From assembly GCF_001899075.1 (NCBI RefSeq), contig NZ_MKVA01000005.1, forward strand, positions 558,001 to 622,000: a stretch of 64,000 bases of DNA, given 5' to 3'. Position numbers and translations under genes: made by a program. This DNA comes from Devosia sp. 67-54. GTDB lineage: Bacteria; Pseudomonadota; Alphaproteobacteria; Rhizobiales; Devosiaceae. The notes below the pieces were generated by a model. It was given only the letters and a program-made list of their open reading frames with translations. It was not told the DNA's origin and did no database searches. Positions 43,486-53,214 of the stretch are shown here, piece by piece; position 1 is the stretch's first letter, and each line of letters opens with the position of its first letter.

Positions 43486-44580
43486 TCAGCCGAATACGGC
43501 GTTGCGGATCTGGTCGCGGAACGGGCCGTTGCAGCCCTCGCGCATGGTGTTGGTCATCACCGCCACGGTGGTCCGGGTCGCCGGATCGATGATCCAGTTG
43601 TTGCCCCATACGCCGCCCCAATGGACAAGGCCGCGCTTGTGCCAGCCGGAGGCCGCCGCATCCTCGATCACGGCGCCGACGAAGCCGAATTTCTGCCCCG
43701 GATCGCGCGGCCGCTCGACGCTGCCGATCTGGTTGGCGAAGGCGGCGTCGCGTGTCGCCGGCCGCAGCAGGTCGCCGGCCGCCAGGGCGTCCAGCAGCTT
43801 GATGAAATCCTGCGCCGTGCCAGCCATGCTGGAGCCGGCGCATTGCGGCCGGTCGCGCAGGAAGATGCGGCCCGGCGAGTAGATGCTGGTGGCGAACTCG
43901 TCGGTGATCGCCTGCGGCTCGGCCATGCGGAACGGCTCCGGTATGCCGTCGGCGTAGGGCACGGCCAGCCGCCCCGGATCGGTGGCATGAAAGCGGGTGT
44001 CGTCCATCCCGAGCGGGCCGGTGACATATTTCAGCACCACTGCCTCGAGGTCGTCGCCGTCACCGTTGATCGCCGCGAGCACGCCGCCGAGCACGTCGAT
44101 GGACATGCCGTACTGCCAGGTCGTTCCCGGCGCGAAGGCGAGCGGCGCCCGGGCCAGCCGGCGCAGATTTTCCGCGAGGCCCATGGCCGGACCGGGGTCG
44201 GAACCGGTCGAGACGTCGTCGGGCACGTCATAGGTGACGCCCGAGGTGTGGGTCAGCAGGTGCCGGACCAGGATGCGCGGCGTCGCGCCGTCGGGCGCCT
44301 CGGGCGTGAAGAAGGGCAGGTATTTCGCCACCGGATCGTCGAGCGACAACAGCCCCCTGTCGGCCATCACCAGCGCCGCGGTGGCCACGATCGGCTTGGT
44401 GCAGGAGGCGAGGCGGAAAATCTCGTTGTCGGCGGTCCTGCGTCCCGCCTCGCGGTCGGCATAGCCGGCGGCGCGGGCAAAGACGGGCTGGCCGTCCTGG
44501 TGGATCAGCACCACGCAGCCGACGATGCGGCTTCCCAGCGCCGCGTCGATCGTGGCGTTGACTCGTTCGCTCAGGTTCAT
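43486..44580 (-). CDS. Serine hydrolase, class C beta-lactamase / esterase fold
   Basis: A 364-residue protein of the beta-lactamase family. The SxxK motif is S59-C-T-K62 (RLASCTKPIV). The YxN-type motif is probably YGM in TWQYGMSIDVLG, and HWGG near residue 310 fits the third motif (KTG/HxG). YGM in place of YSN and HxG in place of KTG point to an esterase or peptidase rather than a true lactamase. No signal peptide is visible, so it probably acts in the cytoplasm. A purine-rich AGGAGG-like site precedes the start. Confidence 0.88.
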   Translation of the reverse strand: MNLSERVNATIDAALGSRIVGCVVLIHQDGQPVFARAAGYADREAGRRTADNEIFRLASCTKPIVATAALVMADRGLLSLDDPVAKYLPFFTPEAPDGATPRILVRHLLTHTSGVTYDVPDDVSTGSDPGPAMGLAENLRRLARAPLAFAPGTTWQYGMSIDVLGGVLAAINGDGDDLEAVVLKYVTGPLGMDDTRFHATDPGRLAVPYADGIPEPFRMAEPQAITDEFATSIYSPGRIFLRDRPQCAGSSMAGTAQDFIKLLDALAAGDLLRPATRDAAFANQIGSVERPRDPGQKFGFVGAVIEDAAASGWHKRGLVHWGGVWGNNWIIDPATRTTVAVMTNTMREGCNGPFRDQIRNAVFG

Positions 44581-44610
44581 GGGCTCCTCCTGCCGGGAGG
44601 CTTTACGCCA

Positions 44611-44967
44611 TCACACCGCGACCGAGAAGCTGGTACCGCAGCCGCAGGCGGCGACGGCGTTCGGGTTCTTGATCTGGAAGCTCTGGCCGATCAGATCGTC
44701 GACATAGTCGATTTCGGCGCCGCCCATGAATTCGAGGCTGAGCGAGTCGATCAGCACGGTGGCATTGTCCTTGGCCAGCACCAGGTCGTCGCTGGACGGG
44801 GTTTCCTGCACCAGCTTGTATTCGTACTGGAACCCCGAGCAGCCGCCGCCCGCCACGACGATGCGCAGCACCGTGCCGTCGGGCTGCTTGGCCAGCACGC
44901 GGCCGATCTTTTTCGCGGCGCGATCGGTGAGAATGACGGGATTTGGTGCTATTGCGGCCTCGGTCAT
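44611..44967 (-). CDS. erpA: Iron-sulfur cluster insertion protein
   Basis: A 118-residue A-type carrier that passes Fe-S clusters to target enzymes. The three cluster cysteines are C43 (GGGCSGFQYEY), C108 and C110 (AACGCGTSFSV). The rest of the pattern (ILTDRAAKKIGRVL, IDSLSLEFMGGAEIDYVDDLIGQSFQIKNPNA) is typical of ErpA/HesB. It is divergent from dgt with 42 bases between starts, an order common in Hyphomicrobiales. Confidence 0.95.
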   Translation of the reverse strand: MTEAAIAPNPVILTDRAAKKIGRVLAKQPDGTVLRIVVAGGGCSGFQYEYKLVQETPSSDDLVLAKDNATVLIDSLSLEFMGGAEIDYVDDLIGQSFQIKNPNAVAACGCGTSFSVAV

Positions 44968-45009
44968 GCTGCCAATCTAATATCGTTGGTTGCCGATGGA
45001 AAGGGCCGA

Positions 45010-46158
45010 ATGAACGCGCAGGCGCCCTACGCAGCCGATCCCACCCGCAGCCGGGGCCGGCTCTATCCCGTGTCCGACAGCCCAACTCGCTCGGAATTCC
45101 AGCGCGACCGCGACCGGATCATCCATTCGACCGCGTTCCGCCGGCTGCAATACAAGACGCAGGTGTTCCTGCACCACGAGGGGCAGCATTTCCGCACAAG
45201 GCTGACGCACACGCTGGAGGTGAGCCAGATGGCGCGCTCGATCGCCCGGGCGCTGCGGCTCAACGAGGATCTGGCCGAGGCGGTGGCGCTGGCGCACGAT
45301 CTGGGCCACACCCCCTTCGGCCATGCCGGCGAGCGCGTGCTCGACCGCAGGATGGCGGGCTTCGGCGGCTTCGACCATAACCTCCAGGCGCTGCGGGTCG
45401 TCACCCGGCTCGAGAACCGCTATGCCGAGCATGACGGGCTGAATCTGAGCTGGGAGACGCTGGAAGGCATCCTCAAGCACAACGGCCCGGTGGCCGGACC
45501 GGCCGTCGACGATGTGCCCCCCGGCGCCGATCTGCTGCCGCATACTCATGCCAGCCTCGAGGCGCAGGCGGCCGCCATTGCTGACGATATCGCCTACAAC
45601 GCCCACGACATCGACGACGCCCTGCGCGCCGGCCTGCTGGCGCTGCCCGACCTCGCCGAGGTGCCGCTGGTCGGCCCGATCGTGGGCGAGGTGCTGGGGC
45701 GCTGGCCCGACATCGAGCGCAGCCGGCAGGCGCACGAGGTGCAGCGGCGGCTGATCACCCGCGCCATCGAGGACGTCATCGCCACCGCCGAAGCCGAGCT
45801 CGCGGCCGTCGCACCACGGTCGGCCGACGATGTCCGCCATGCCGGGCGGGCGCTGATCCATTTCTCGCCGGCCATGGCCGGCGCCGAAAAGCAGCTCAAG
45901 GCCGTCCTGTTCGAGCGCGTCTATCGCTCCGAGCCGGTGATGGCGCCGGTGCGCCGTTCGGAGGCGCTGGTGGGGGAGTTGTTCGACCGCTATCTCGCCA
46001 CGGCCGACATGCCCGGCCGCTGGGGCGCCGCAGCCGCGGCGGCCGCCTCCGAAGCCGGGCGTGCCCGCATCGTCGCCGACTTCGTCGCCGGCATGACCGA
46101 TCCCTACGCCGAGGCCGAGCATGCGCGCTTGTTTGACGGCAGGGGGCCGGTGGAGTAG
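45010..46158 (+). CDS. dgt: Deoxyguanosinetriphosphate triphosphohydrolase-like protein
   Basis: A 382-residue HD-domain phosphohydrolase that removes triphosphate from dNTPs. HD residues are H67 (RLTHTLEVSQ), H96-D97 (LAHDLGHTPFGHAGE) and later DDIAYNAHDIDDALRAG with the final Asp. The start ATG 45010 gives MNAQAPYAADPTRSRGR; the longer open frame upstream is antisense to the serine hydrolase. It belongs to the dGTPase type 2 group by length. ArgS follows 30 bases later. Confidence 0.93.
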   Translation: MNAQAPYAADPTRSRGRLYPVSDSPTRSEFQRDRDRIIHSTAFRRLQYKTQVFLHHEGQHFRTRLTHTLEVSQMARSIARALRLNEDLAEAVALAHDLGHTPFGHAGERVLDRRMAGFGGFDHNLQALRVVTRLENRYAEHDGLNLSWETLEGILKHNGPVAGPAVDDVPPGADLLPHTHASLEAQAAAIADDIAYNAHDIDDALRAGLLALPDLAEVPLVGPIVGEVLGRWPDIERSRQAHEVQRRLITRAIEDVIATAEAELAAVAPRSADDVRHAGRALIHFSPAMAGAEKQLKAVLFERVYRSEPVMAPVRRSEALVGELFDRYLATADMPGRWGAAAAAAASEAGRARIVADFVAGMTDPYAEAEHARLFDGRGPVE

Positions 46159-46188
46159 GGGCTCCGCACCGCCAATCACGGACCGATC

Positions 46189-47934
46189 ATGGACATTTTC
46201 GCCGATTTCGCCGCGCGCGTCGCGGCTGCGCTCAAGACCCTTTACCCCGAGGCGTCCGACGAGCTGATCGCGCGCGCCGTGGTCGAGCCGCCGCGCGATC
46301 CCGGCCATGGCGACCTCTCGTCCAACGCGGCGATGGTCATCGCCAAGCCGCTGGGCAAAAATCCGCGCGAGATCGCCGCGGCGCTCGCGGCGCAGTTCAG
46401 GACCGATCCCGACGTGGACAGCGTCGAGGTGGCCGGCCCCGGCTTTCTCAATTTCCGCCTCGACGCGCCGGTCTGGCACCGGGTGCTGAAATCGGTCGAC
46501 CTGCTGGGCAGCGCCTATGGCCAGAGCGATCTGGGCAAGGGCGCCAAGGTCAATGTCGAATACGTCTCGGCCAACCCGACCGGGCCGATGCATGTGGGCC
46601 ATACCCGCGGCGCGGTGTTCGGCGACGCGCTCGCCTCGCTGCTCGGCTATGTCGGCTACGACGTGACGCGCGAATACTACATCAACGACGCCGGCGGGCA
46701 GGTCGACATCCTCGCCCGTTCGGCCTTCCTGCGCTACCGCGAGGCGCTGGGCGAAAGCATCGACATTCCCGCCGGCTACTATCCGGGCGACTACCTGAAG
46801 CCGGTGGGCGAACAGCTCGCCGACAGCTATGGGCGCGAGCTGCTCGACATGCCCGAGGCCGAGTGGCTGCCGAAGGTCAAGGACCTGGCGCTCCGGATGA
46901 TGATGGACCTGATCCGCACCGACCTCGCCAATCTGGGCGTCGAGCACGACGTGTTCTTTTCCGAAAAGACGCTGCACGGGCAGGGCGGCGACATCGACCT
47001 GACGCTCGCCTGGCTGCGCGAGCAGGGCCTCGTCTACCAGGGCCGGCTCGACCGCCCGAAGGGGCAGGTCGACGACGATTACGAAGACCGCGAGCAGACG
47101 CTGTTCCGCGCCACCGATTTCGGCGACGACGTCGACCGGGCGCTGGTCAAGTCCGACGGCAGCTACACCTATTTCGCCGCCGACATCGCCTACCACCGCA
47201 ACAAATACCTGCGCGGCTTCACCCACATGATCAATGTGTTCGGGGCCGACCATTCGGGCTATGTCAGCCGCCTCAAGGCGGCGGTGAAGGCCGTGTCCGA
47301 CGGCGCGGCAGAGGTCGACGTCAAGATCATGCAGCTGGTGCGGCTGCTCAAGAACGGCGAACCGTTCAAGATGAGCAAGCGCTCGGGCGATCTGGTGCTG
47401 CTCTCCGACGTGGTCGAGGAGGTGGGCGTCGACGCCACCCGCTTCATGCTGCTCTACCGGCGCAACGAGCAGGCGATGGACTTCGATTTCGCGCTGGTCA
47501 AGGAGCACACGCGCGACAACCCGGTGTTCTACGTGCAGTACGCGCATGCCCGCACCTGCTCGGTGTTCCGCACCGCCGAAACCGAATTGCCGGCGCTCGA
47601 CCTGTCGCCCGAGGAATTGAGCCGGGCGCCGCTGGAATTGCTGGTTTCGCCGGCCGACATCGAGCTGATCAAGGCCGTGGCGCAGTGGCCGCGCGTGGTC
47701 TCGGCGGCGGCGCTTGCGCACGAGCCGCATCGTATTGCATTTTACCTGTACGAGCTGGCGGCGGCGTTCCACGCCTTCTGGGCCAAGGGCAAAGACGACA
47801 GGGCCTTACGCTTTGTTAACCCTGAGGACTTGAAACTGACGGTGGCGCGACTCGCGCTCGTGGGCGCCGTCAGGCAGGTTTTGGTCAATGGCCTCACGGT
47901 GTTGGGGGTGTCCGCTCCAGATGAGCTTTCATAA
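46189..47934 (+). CDS. argS: Arginyl-tRNA synthetase
   Basis: A 581-residue class I synthetase charging tRNA-Arg. The N-terminal domain ([32 protein letters not shown]) recognises the tRNA D-loop. The HIGH-type motif is HVGH in [17 protein letters not shown] (near residue 134); KMSK is present at about 394 ([11 protein letters not shown]), though many ArgS proteins lack it. The C-terminal helical anticodon domain ends [17 protein letters not shown]. It lies between dgt and the SPOR gene. Confidence 0.97.
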   Translation: MDIFADFAARVAAALKTLYPEASDELIARAVVEPPRDPGHGDLSSNAAMVIAKPLGKNPREIAAALAAQFRTDPDVDSVEVAGPGFLNFRLDAPVWHRVLKSVDLLGSAYGQSDLGKGAKVNVEYVSANPTGPMHVGHTRGAVFGDALASLLGYVGYDVTREYYINDAGGQVDILARSAFLRYREALGESIDIPAGYYPGDYLKPVGEQLADSYGRELLDMPEAEWLPKVKDLALRMMMDLIRTDLANLGVEHDVFFSEKTLHGQGGDIDLTLAWLREQGLVYQGRLDRPKGQVDDDYEDREQTLFRATDFGDDVDRALVKSDGSYTYFAADIAYHRNKYLRGFTHMINVFGADHSGYVSRLKAAVKAVSDGAAEVDVKIMQLVRLLKNGEPFKMSKRSGDLVLLSDVVEEVGVDATRFMLLYRRNEQAMDFDFALVKEHTRDNPVFYVQYAHARTCSVFRTAETELPALDLSPEELSRAPLELLVSPADIELIKAVAQWPRVVSAAALAHEPHRIAFYLYELAAAFHAFWAKGKDDRALRFVNPEDLKLTVARLALVGAVRQVLVNGLTVLGVSAPDELS

Positions 47935-48015
47935 TTCGGGCGCATTGGTGTGATGGTTGGCGAGCGTCTCGGCGGGGGTCGAGCAGGGGTGTCAACAACA
48001 TCGTGAGCCTAGTCA

Positions 48016-50544
48016 ATGCCGCCAGCGAGACCGCAGCAGATGTCTGATCCCGCCGATAAAACCGACGATCTTATCGCTGAACTGGCGAAGCTCATGGCTG
48101 CTGCTCCCGGCGGTTCGAAGCCTGCCGTCGCCCCCGTGCCGAAACCGGCGCCGCTGAGCAGCGTTCCGGCGGCCACGCCGCCGCAACCAGCCGCACCGGC
48201 GGCCGCGATGCCCGTTCGCATTCCCGGCATGGACCCGATTCCGCCGAAGCCGGCCGCGCCCGCTCCGGCGCCGCAGGCCGAGGCGCCCCGGGCGCCCGCC
48301 ACCGGCACCATCCGCATTCCCGGCATGGACCAGCCGGCGCCGGTGTCGGCCAGCGCCCCGGTGAGCAAGTTCGATTTCGGCAAGCCGGTCAGCGCCGCCA
48401 CGCCGATCCGGCAGGAGCCGCTGTCGACGCTGTCGGAGCGTCTTGCCGCGCACGATCCGGTGCCGCCGCAGCCGGCGCCCTCGGCCCGCATCCCCTCGAG
48501 CCTGACCCCGGTCAGCGAAAACCGCTCCTTCGCCGAAGGTCCGGCGCTGTCCGTCGCCAAGCCGGAACCGACGCCCGCCGCGCCGGCCACCGGCAGCGAT
48601 TTCCATTTCGATTTCGGGTTCGCGCAGAACCCGCCGGCGTCCTCGACGCCGCCGCGCGCCATCCCGCCCCAGGCGCAGCCCGGGCCGCCGCCGATGGTCA
48701 ACCGGCCCGCCGCCGACGATCCGATCGCGGCGCTGATCGAAGCCGACATGGAGGACGAGGAGCCCGAGACCGCGGGCGACGCCGACGAGGGCGAGCCCGA
48801 GCACCTCGACGCTGCTCCCGAGGCATCCCGCCCGCAGGTGGTGACGCCGATCCGTCCCGTCACGGCCGCCCCGGCCAAGCCGAGCATCACGCCGGTCACG
48901 CCCGGCGCGGCGCGGCCGGCCGCCAGCACGCCGATCCCGCTGAAGCCGGTCAGCGTGGCGCCGCGTCCGCCCGAGAGCGACCGCTTCGCCATTTCGCCCG
49001 GCGTCGGGCTCAACATGAAGCCGCAGCCCGGCCAGCCGCTGGCGGTCCCGCAGCAGCGGGCGCCCGAGCCGAAGCCGCCCACCGACGAGTCCGATCCGAT
49101 GAGCGAGATCGAGAGCCTGATCGGCGAGGCGGTCCGCGTCGAGCTCGCGCCCGGTCCGGTGCGCGTGCAGGCCCCGCAACCGGTGGCGCCGCAGGTGTCG
49201 CTGGAGCCCGAGGACGAGCTCGAAGACGAGATCGCGGCCCATCCCGAGCCGGCGCCGCCGGCCGCTCCGGTGGTGCCGCCGCTGACCACGCAATTTGCGC
49301 CGCGCCGCGCCAATCTCAAGGACGATACCGCCGCCCGTTCGGCCGAGGACGCCATTCTCGCGGCTGCCGCCGCGTCGGGCGCCGAAGTGGATCGGGTCGA
49401 GCCGAGCATCGGCGACGAGAGCCCGTATCGCCGCCTGAAGGTGAAGCCGCAGCGCAGCGGCTTCTTTTCGGGCGGGGTCAGGCAATATGTCGGCATGGCT
49501 GTCGCCGGCACGCTGCTGCTGGCGGCCGGTCTCGGCCTCTATTGGGTGCTGAACATGGGCCGGCTGGGCGGCAACACCGGCGCCACGGCGCCGCAGCTCA
49601 CGGCCGACACCACTCCGGTCAAGGAAGTGCCGGCCACCACCGGCAAGCCGGTGACGGACGCGGCCAAATCGCCGGTTCTCGCCAAGATGGACAACGCCAC
49701 GCCGACGCCGAGCAGCGAGCAATTGGTGTCGACCGATCAGGCGACCGCCAGCGTCACGCGCGACGTGACGCCGGTCGCCAGCGACAACGACAACGGCCTT
49801 GCCAACCGCAAGGTGCGGACCGTGACGGTGCGTCCGGACGGCACCATCGTTTCGGGCGACGACGCCGTCGCCGGCGGCGAGGAGCTGCCGGTCGACCGGC
49901 CGAACGTGCCCTCGGTCCCGAGCGCCGAATCCACCAATCTGCTGGGCAATGACAGCCCCACGGCCGCGGCCAGCGCGCCGGCGCTGTCGCCGTCGACGCA
50001 GCCGCTGGCGCCGTCCACGTCCGACAGCACGCAGGTGGCGGACGTCGCGCCGGTGATCGATCCGACCGCCGTCGCTCCGGTGCCGATGCAGTTCCCGGTG
50101 CATGCAGCGGCCAGCGCCAGCCAGCCGCGCTCCACCGCGCCCGCCAATTCGAGCGTCAACGCCCTGGTCGGGGCGCAGACGCCCAACGGCCAGATCGATC
50201 TGCTCGGCGGCACGCCGGCCTCCAGCGCCACGCGGCAGGTTGCCGCGGCGACGCCGTCGCCGGCCAGGACTTCCGCGGCCAGCGACGATGGCGGCGGTGC
50301 TGCGGCCTATGTCCAGCTCAGCTCGCAGCCGAGCCAGGCGGATGCGCAGGCGTCGGCCCGCTCGATGACCTCGAAATACGGCGCGCTGTTCGGCGGCGGC
50401 AAGCTGGTGATCCAGCAGGTCGATCTCGGCCAGAAGGGCGTGCGCTGGCGCGTCCGGCTGCCGACCTCGTCGCTCACCGACGCCACCAGCATCTGCGCCC
50501 AGATCAAGGCGCAGGGCGGCGACTGCTTCGCCACCAACGGCTGA
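48016..50544 (+). CDS. Membrane-anchored SPOR-domain protein
   Basis: An 842-residue protein. Residues 1-490 form a long Pro/Ala-rich cytoplasmic part with repeated short motifs of the form P-(V)RIPGMDP. One membrane helix lies near 491-515 (VGMAVAGTLLLAAGLGLYWVLNMG). A periplasmic linker follows, then a SPOR domain at about 762-842 (AAYVQLSSQPSQADAQASARSM, KLVIQQVDLGQKGVRWRVRLP), which binds stripped glycan strands at the septum. The role is in division or wall growth. The start may be ATG 48016 or 48040 (MSDPADKTDDL); neither has a strong RBS. Confidence 0.88.
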   Translation: MPPARPQQMSDPADKTDDLIAELAKLMAAAPGGSKPAVAPVPKPAPLSSVPAATPPQPAAPAAAMPVRIPGMDPIPPKPAAPAPAPQAEAPRAPATGTIRIPGMDQPAPVSASAPVSKFDFGKPVSAATPIRQEPLSTLSERLAAHDPVPPQPAPSARIPSSLTPVSENRSFAEGPALSVAKPEPTPAAPATGSDFHFDFGFAQNPPASSTPPRAIPPQAQPGPPPMVNRPAADDPIAALIEADMEDEEPETAGDADEGEPEHLDAAPEASRPQVVTPIRPVTAAPAKPSITPVTPGAARPAASTPIPLKPVSVAPRPPESDRFAISPGVGLNMKPQPGQPLAVPQQRAPEPKPPTDESDPMSEIESLIGEAVRVELAPGPVRVQAPQPVAPQVSLEPEDELEDEIAAHPEPAPPAAPVVPPLTTQFAPRRANLKDDTAARSAEDAILAAAAASGAEVDRVEPSIGDESPYRRLKVKPQRSGFFSGGVRQYVGMAVAGTLLLAAGLGLYWVLNMGRLGGNTGATAPQLTADTTPVKEVPATTGKPVTDAAKSPVLAKMDNATPTPSSEQLVSTDQATASVTRDVTPVASDNDNGLANRKVRTVTVRPDGTIVSGDDAVAGGEELPVDRPNVPSVPSAESTNLLGNDSPTAAASAPALSPSTQPLAPSTSDSTQVADVAPVIDPTAVAPVPMQFPVHAAASASQPRSTAPANSSVNALVGAQTPNGQIDLLGGTPASSATRQVAAATPSPARTSAASDDGGGAAAYVQLSSQPSQADAQASARSMTSKYGALFGGGKLVIQQVDLGQKGVRWRVRLPTSSLTDATSICAQIKAQGGDCFATNG

Positions 50545-50569
50545 GCCGCATAGAAGATACCCACAGCAA

Positions 50570-50591
50570 CATTCCCGCTCCGGCGGGAATG
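50570..50591 (+). terminator. Hairpin after the SPOR gene
   Basis: CATTCCCGC pairs with GCGGGAATG over TCCG, 25 bases after the SPOR stop. No long T-run follows, so termination strength is uncertain. It fills the place where nagZ would be expected between SPOR and scpA. Confidence 0.5.
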
Positions 50592-50675
50592 CCTGTTTCC
50601 TGCGGGCTGAAGCTCGGGTAACGGAGAATCGGCCGTTTTCCGGCGCAGCCCCTAGGCTGGCGCTTTCCGTGACGC

Positions 50676-51497
50676 GTGTGGACCCGACGCTTGACCGCTG
50701 ACCAGACATCCGAGTGGCTCGAAGCCGCGCAGGCGGCGCCGTCCGGCGACGAGGTCATGTATGTCGACGTCGGCGGCTATGAAGGGCCGCTCGACCTGCT
50801 GCTCGATCTGGCGCGGCGGCAGAAGGTCGATCTCAGCCAGATTTCCGTGCTGGCGCTGGCCGAGCAATATCTGGGCTTCATCGAGACGGTGCGCGAAAAG
50901 CGCATCGAGATCGCCGCCGACTATCTCGTGATGGCGGCCTGGCTGGCCTACCTCAAGAGCCGGCTGATGGTGCCGCAGGCCGCTTCCGACGACGAGCCGA
51001 CCGGCGAGATGATGGCGGCGCTGCTGCAGTTCCGGCTGAAGCGGCTCGAGGCCATGCGGCTCGCGGCGCAGCGGCTGATGAACCGGCCGCTGCTGGGCGC
51101 CGGCGTTTTCGTGCGCGGCGCGCCCGAGCCCATCACCATCCACCGCAAGGCGCTGTGGGAAGCCTCGCTGTTCGACCTGCTCAAGGCCTACGCCGTGCAG
51201 CGCGAGCGCGGCATCCCCACCGACTACACGCCGTTCGAGCGCCACGTCTGGTCGCTGCAGGACGCGCGCGACATCCTCAACCGCCTGATCGGCGACAACA
51301 TGGACTGGGTGCCGCTCGACGCCTACCTCGTCGAGTACCTGGCGACGCCGGAGGAGCGCACCACGGCGCTCGCCTCGACCTTTGCCTCCAGCCTTGAACT
51401 GGTCCGGCTGGGACAGGTAGAATTGCAACAATCGCTGGCCTTCGGGCCGCTGCTCGTGCGCCGCCGCAAGAGCGACCATTCCCCGACCGAGAATTGA
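50676..51497 (+). CDS. scpA: Segregation and condensation protein A
   Basis: A 273-residue kleisin that bridges SMC heads in chromosome condensation. The N-terminal part has GGYEGPLDLLLDLARRQKVDLSQISVLALAEQYL, the family hallmark, followed by LVMAAWLAYLKSRLMVPQ, a variable acidic middle and the C-terminal winged-helix part ending near residue 260. The start is uncertain: GTG 50676 or TTG 50691. The scpB start overlaps its stop. Confidence 0.93.
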   Translation: MWTRRLTADQTSEWLEAAQAAPSGDEVMYVDVGGYEGPLDLLLDLARRQKVDLSQISVLALAEQYLGFIETVREKRIEIAADYLVMAAWLAYLKSRLMVPQAASDDEPTGEMMAALLQFRLKRLEAMRLAAQRLMNRPLLGAGVFVRGAPEPITIHRKALWEASLFDLLKAYAVQRERGIPTDYTPFERHVWSLQDARDILNRLIGDNMDWVPLDAYLVEYLATPEERTTALASTFASSLELVRLGQVELQQSLAFGPLLVRRRKSDHSPTEN

Positions 51498-52222
51498 TGT
51501 CCGACCCATCCAACGCGCCCGATCCCGAATCGGACCTCGAGACCGACGCGGCGCCCGCCGTCGAAACCGGACCGAGCGAGCATCCCGAGCTCGCCGACAA
51601 ATCGCTGCGCATCCTCGAGGCGCTGCTGTTCGCCTCGGCCGAGCCGCTGAGCGTCGCCGAGCTCGCGCCGCAGCTGGGCGAGGGCGTCGACGTCGAGGCG
51701 CTGCTGCTCCGGCTGGCCGAGGACTATCGGCCGCGCGGCGTCAATCTGGTGCGCCGCGCCGACAAATGGGCGTTCCGCACTGCCGAGGACCTCGGCTACC
51801 TGCTGCGCCGCGAGCAGACCGACAACAAGCCGCTGAGCCGCGCGGCGCTCGAAACGCTCGCCATCATCGCCTACCACCAGCCGGCGACGCGCGCCGAGGT
51901 GGAGGAGGTGCGGGGCGTCGCCACCGGCAAGGGGACGCTCGACCTGCTGATGGAGGCAGGCTGGATTCGCATGCGCGGCCGCCGCCGCACGCCGGGCCGG
52001 CCGGTCACCTACGGCACCACGGAAGCGTTCCTCGATCATTTCAGCCTCGAATCGCTGGCCGATCTGCCCGGTCTCGAAGAGTTGAAGGGCGCCGGCCTGC
52101 TCAGCAACCGGCTGCCGCCCAACATGCAGATTCCGCTGCCCTTCGACGGCCCGCTGCGCGAGGACGAGGATCCGCTCGATCCCGACGACACCGAGGGCCA
52201 GGACGAGCCGGGCGAGGAGTAA
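51497..52222 (+). CDS. scpB: Segregation and condensation protein B
   Basis: A 241-residue partner of ScpA with two winged-helix domains. The N-terminal domain has [29 protein letters not shown]; the second has SRAALETLAIIAYHQPATRAEVEEVRGV with EAGWIRMRGRRRTPGRPVTYGTT, strongly typical. Start ATG 51497 overlaps the scpA stop (TGATG style). A C-terminal tail rich in Asp/Glu is usual. Confidence 0.95.
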   Translation: MSDPSNAPDPESDLETDAAPAVETGPSEHPELADKSLRILEALLFASAEPLSVAELAPQLGEGVDVEALLLRLAEDYRPRGVNLVRRADKWAFRTAEDLGYLLRREQTDNKPLSRAALETLAIIAYHQPATRAEVEEVRGVATGKGTLDLLMEAGWIRMRGRRRTPGRPVTYGTTEAFLDHFSLESLADLPGLEELKGAGLLSNRLPPNMQIPLPFDGPLREDEDPLDPDDTEGQDEPGEE

Positions 52223-52316
52223 CCCTGCGGCAAATCCCATCCTTGTGTTCGGCGCGCTTTGAACCTATTTCTGGGCCTCCGGCGTAACTGAACTCTCCGC
52301 GTGAAAGGAACTCTCG

Positions 52317-52532
52317 ATGCACGGTCCAGGACTTTGGGGCATCATTATCGTTGCCGTCGTGGTCGTCGTGCTCTTCGGCCGCGGCAAGATTTCCGGTGTG
52401 ATGGGTGAATTCGCGTCGGGCATCAAAGCGTTCCAGAAGGGAATGCGCGACGAGCCCGAGACGACGAGCACCACCGCCCAGGTGCAGGCTCCCCCGGTTT
52501 CCGCCCCGGCCGAAAAAGCCAAGGACGCCTGA
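52317..52532 (+). CDS. tatA: Twin-arginine translocase subunit TatA
   Basis: A 71-residue protein: one N-terminal membrane helix (GLWGIIIVAVVVVVLFG, residues 5-21), the hinge FGRGKIS, an amphipathic helix (GVMGEFASGIKAFQKGM) and a charged tail. This is the pore-forming subunit of the Tat export system for folded proteins. A GAAAGGA site precedes ATG 52317. It is the first of three tat genes. Confidence 0.95.
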   Translation: MHGPGLWGIIIVAVVVVVLFGRGKISGVMGEFASGIKAFQKGMRDEPETTSTTAQVQAPPVSAPAEKAKDA

Positions 52533-52569
52533 GCGGCGGGTCTCCGCCGTCCTCTGACAGGATAGACTG

Positions 52570-53214
52570 ATGTTCGGTGTCGGCTGGACTGAGATGCTGG
52601 TGATCGGCGTCGTGGCGCTGGTCGTCATCGGGCCGAAGGACATGCCGGTGGTGATGAACCGGCTGGGCAAGGTCGTGGCCAGCATCCGGCGCATGGGCAG
52701 CGAGTTCCAGCGCGAGCTCAACAAGACCACCGGCCTCGACCAGATCACCGACCTTCGCCGCTCGATCACCGAGCCGCTGAAGCAGACGGCGCAGGAAATC
52801 ACTCGCGAATTCAACCGCACCACCGAGAGTGGGTCGGTGGTGCCGTCCGGGGCCATCGCGCCCAAGGATCCGGCGGCCGAGAGCGTGGTCGCCGAAATCC
52901 ACGAAAAGACCGGCATGAGCCCGGCCGGGCCGGGCAGCATCGCCCCGCCGGTGCCCGCTATGGCGGCCAGGGCCGGCGAGCCGCCGGCCGCGGTCGAGAG
53001 CCCGGCGCCGGTCGAGGCGATCGCCGCGGCCAAGCCGAAGGCGCCGCGCAAGCCGCGGGCCAGGAAGGCGCCGGCCGCCGCTGCGGCCGAGCCGGTGCAG
53101 AAGGTCGCCGAAACGCCGGCCTCCAAGCCCGCCGCCGCTGCTCCAGCCAAGCCGAAAAAGCCGGCCGCGCCGCGCAAGCCGCGCACGCCCAAGCCGAAGG
53201 CCGACGCGTCATGA
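52570..53214 (+). CDS. tatB: Twin-arginine translocase subunit TatB
   Basis: A 214-residue protein starting MFGVGWTEMLVIGVVALVVIGPKDMP, with the TatB-type helix and conserved Glu/Pro at the hinge, then MNRLGKVVASIRRMGSEFQREL. The last 100 residues are Pro/Lys/Ala-rich (KPKAPRKPRARKAPAAAAAEP). TatB binds twin-arginine signal peptides with TatC. It overlaps tatC by four bases. Confidence 0.95.
   Translation: MFGVGWTEMLVIGVVALVVIGPKDMPVVMNRLGKVVASIRRMGSEFQRELNKTTGLDQITDLRRSITEPLKQTAQEITREFNRTTESGSVVPSGAIAPKDPAAESVVAEIHEKTGMSPAGPGSIAPPVPAMAARAGEPPAAVESPAPVEAIAAAKPKAPRKPRARKAPAAAAAEPVQKVAETPASKPAAAAPAKPKKPAAPRKPRTPKPKADAS

Noticed and set aside
43486-44580. Acquired beta-lactamase resistance gene
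   Set aside because: The motif set (SCTK, YGM, HWGG) and the lack of a signal peptide fit a cytoplasmic esterase-like relative, not a periplasmic lactamase.
43621-45009. Upstream extension of dgt to an 845-codon gene
   Set aside because: The extra part is antisense to the serine hydrolase and erpA; the conserved dGTPase start is at 45010.
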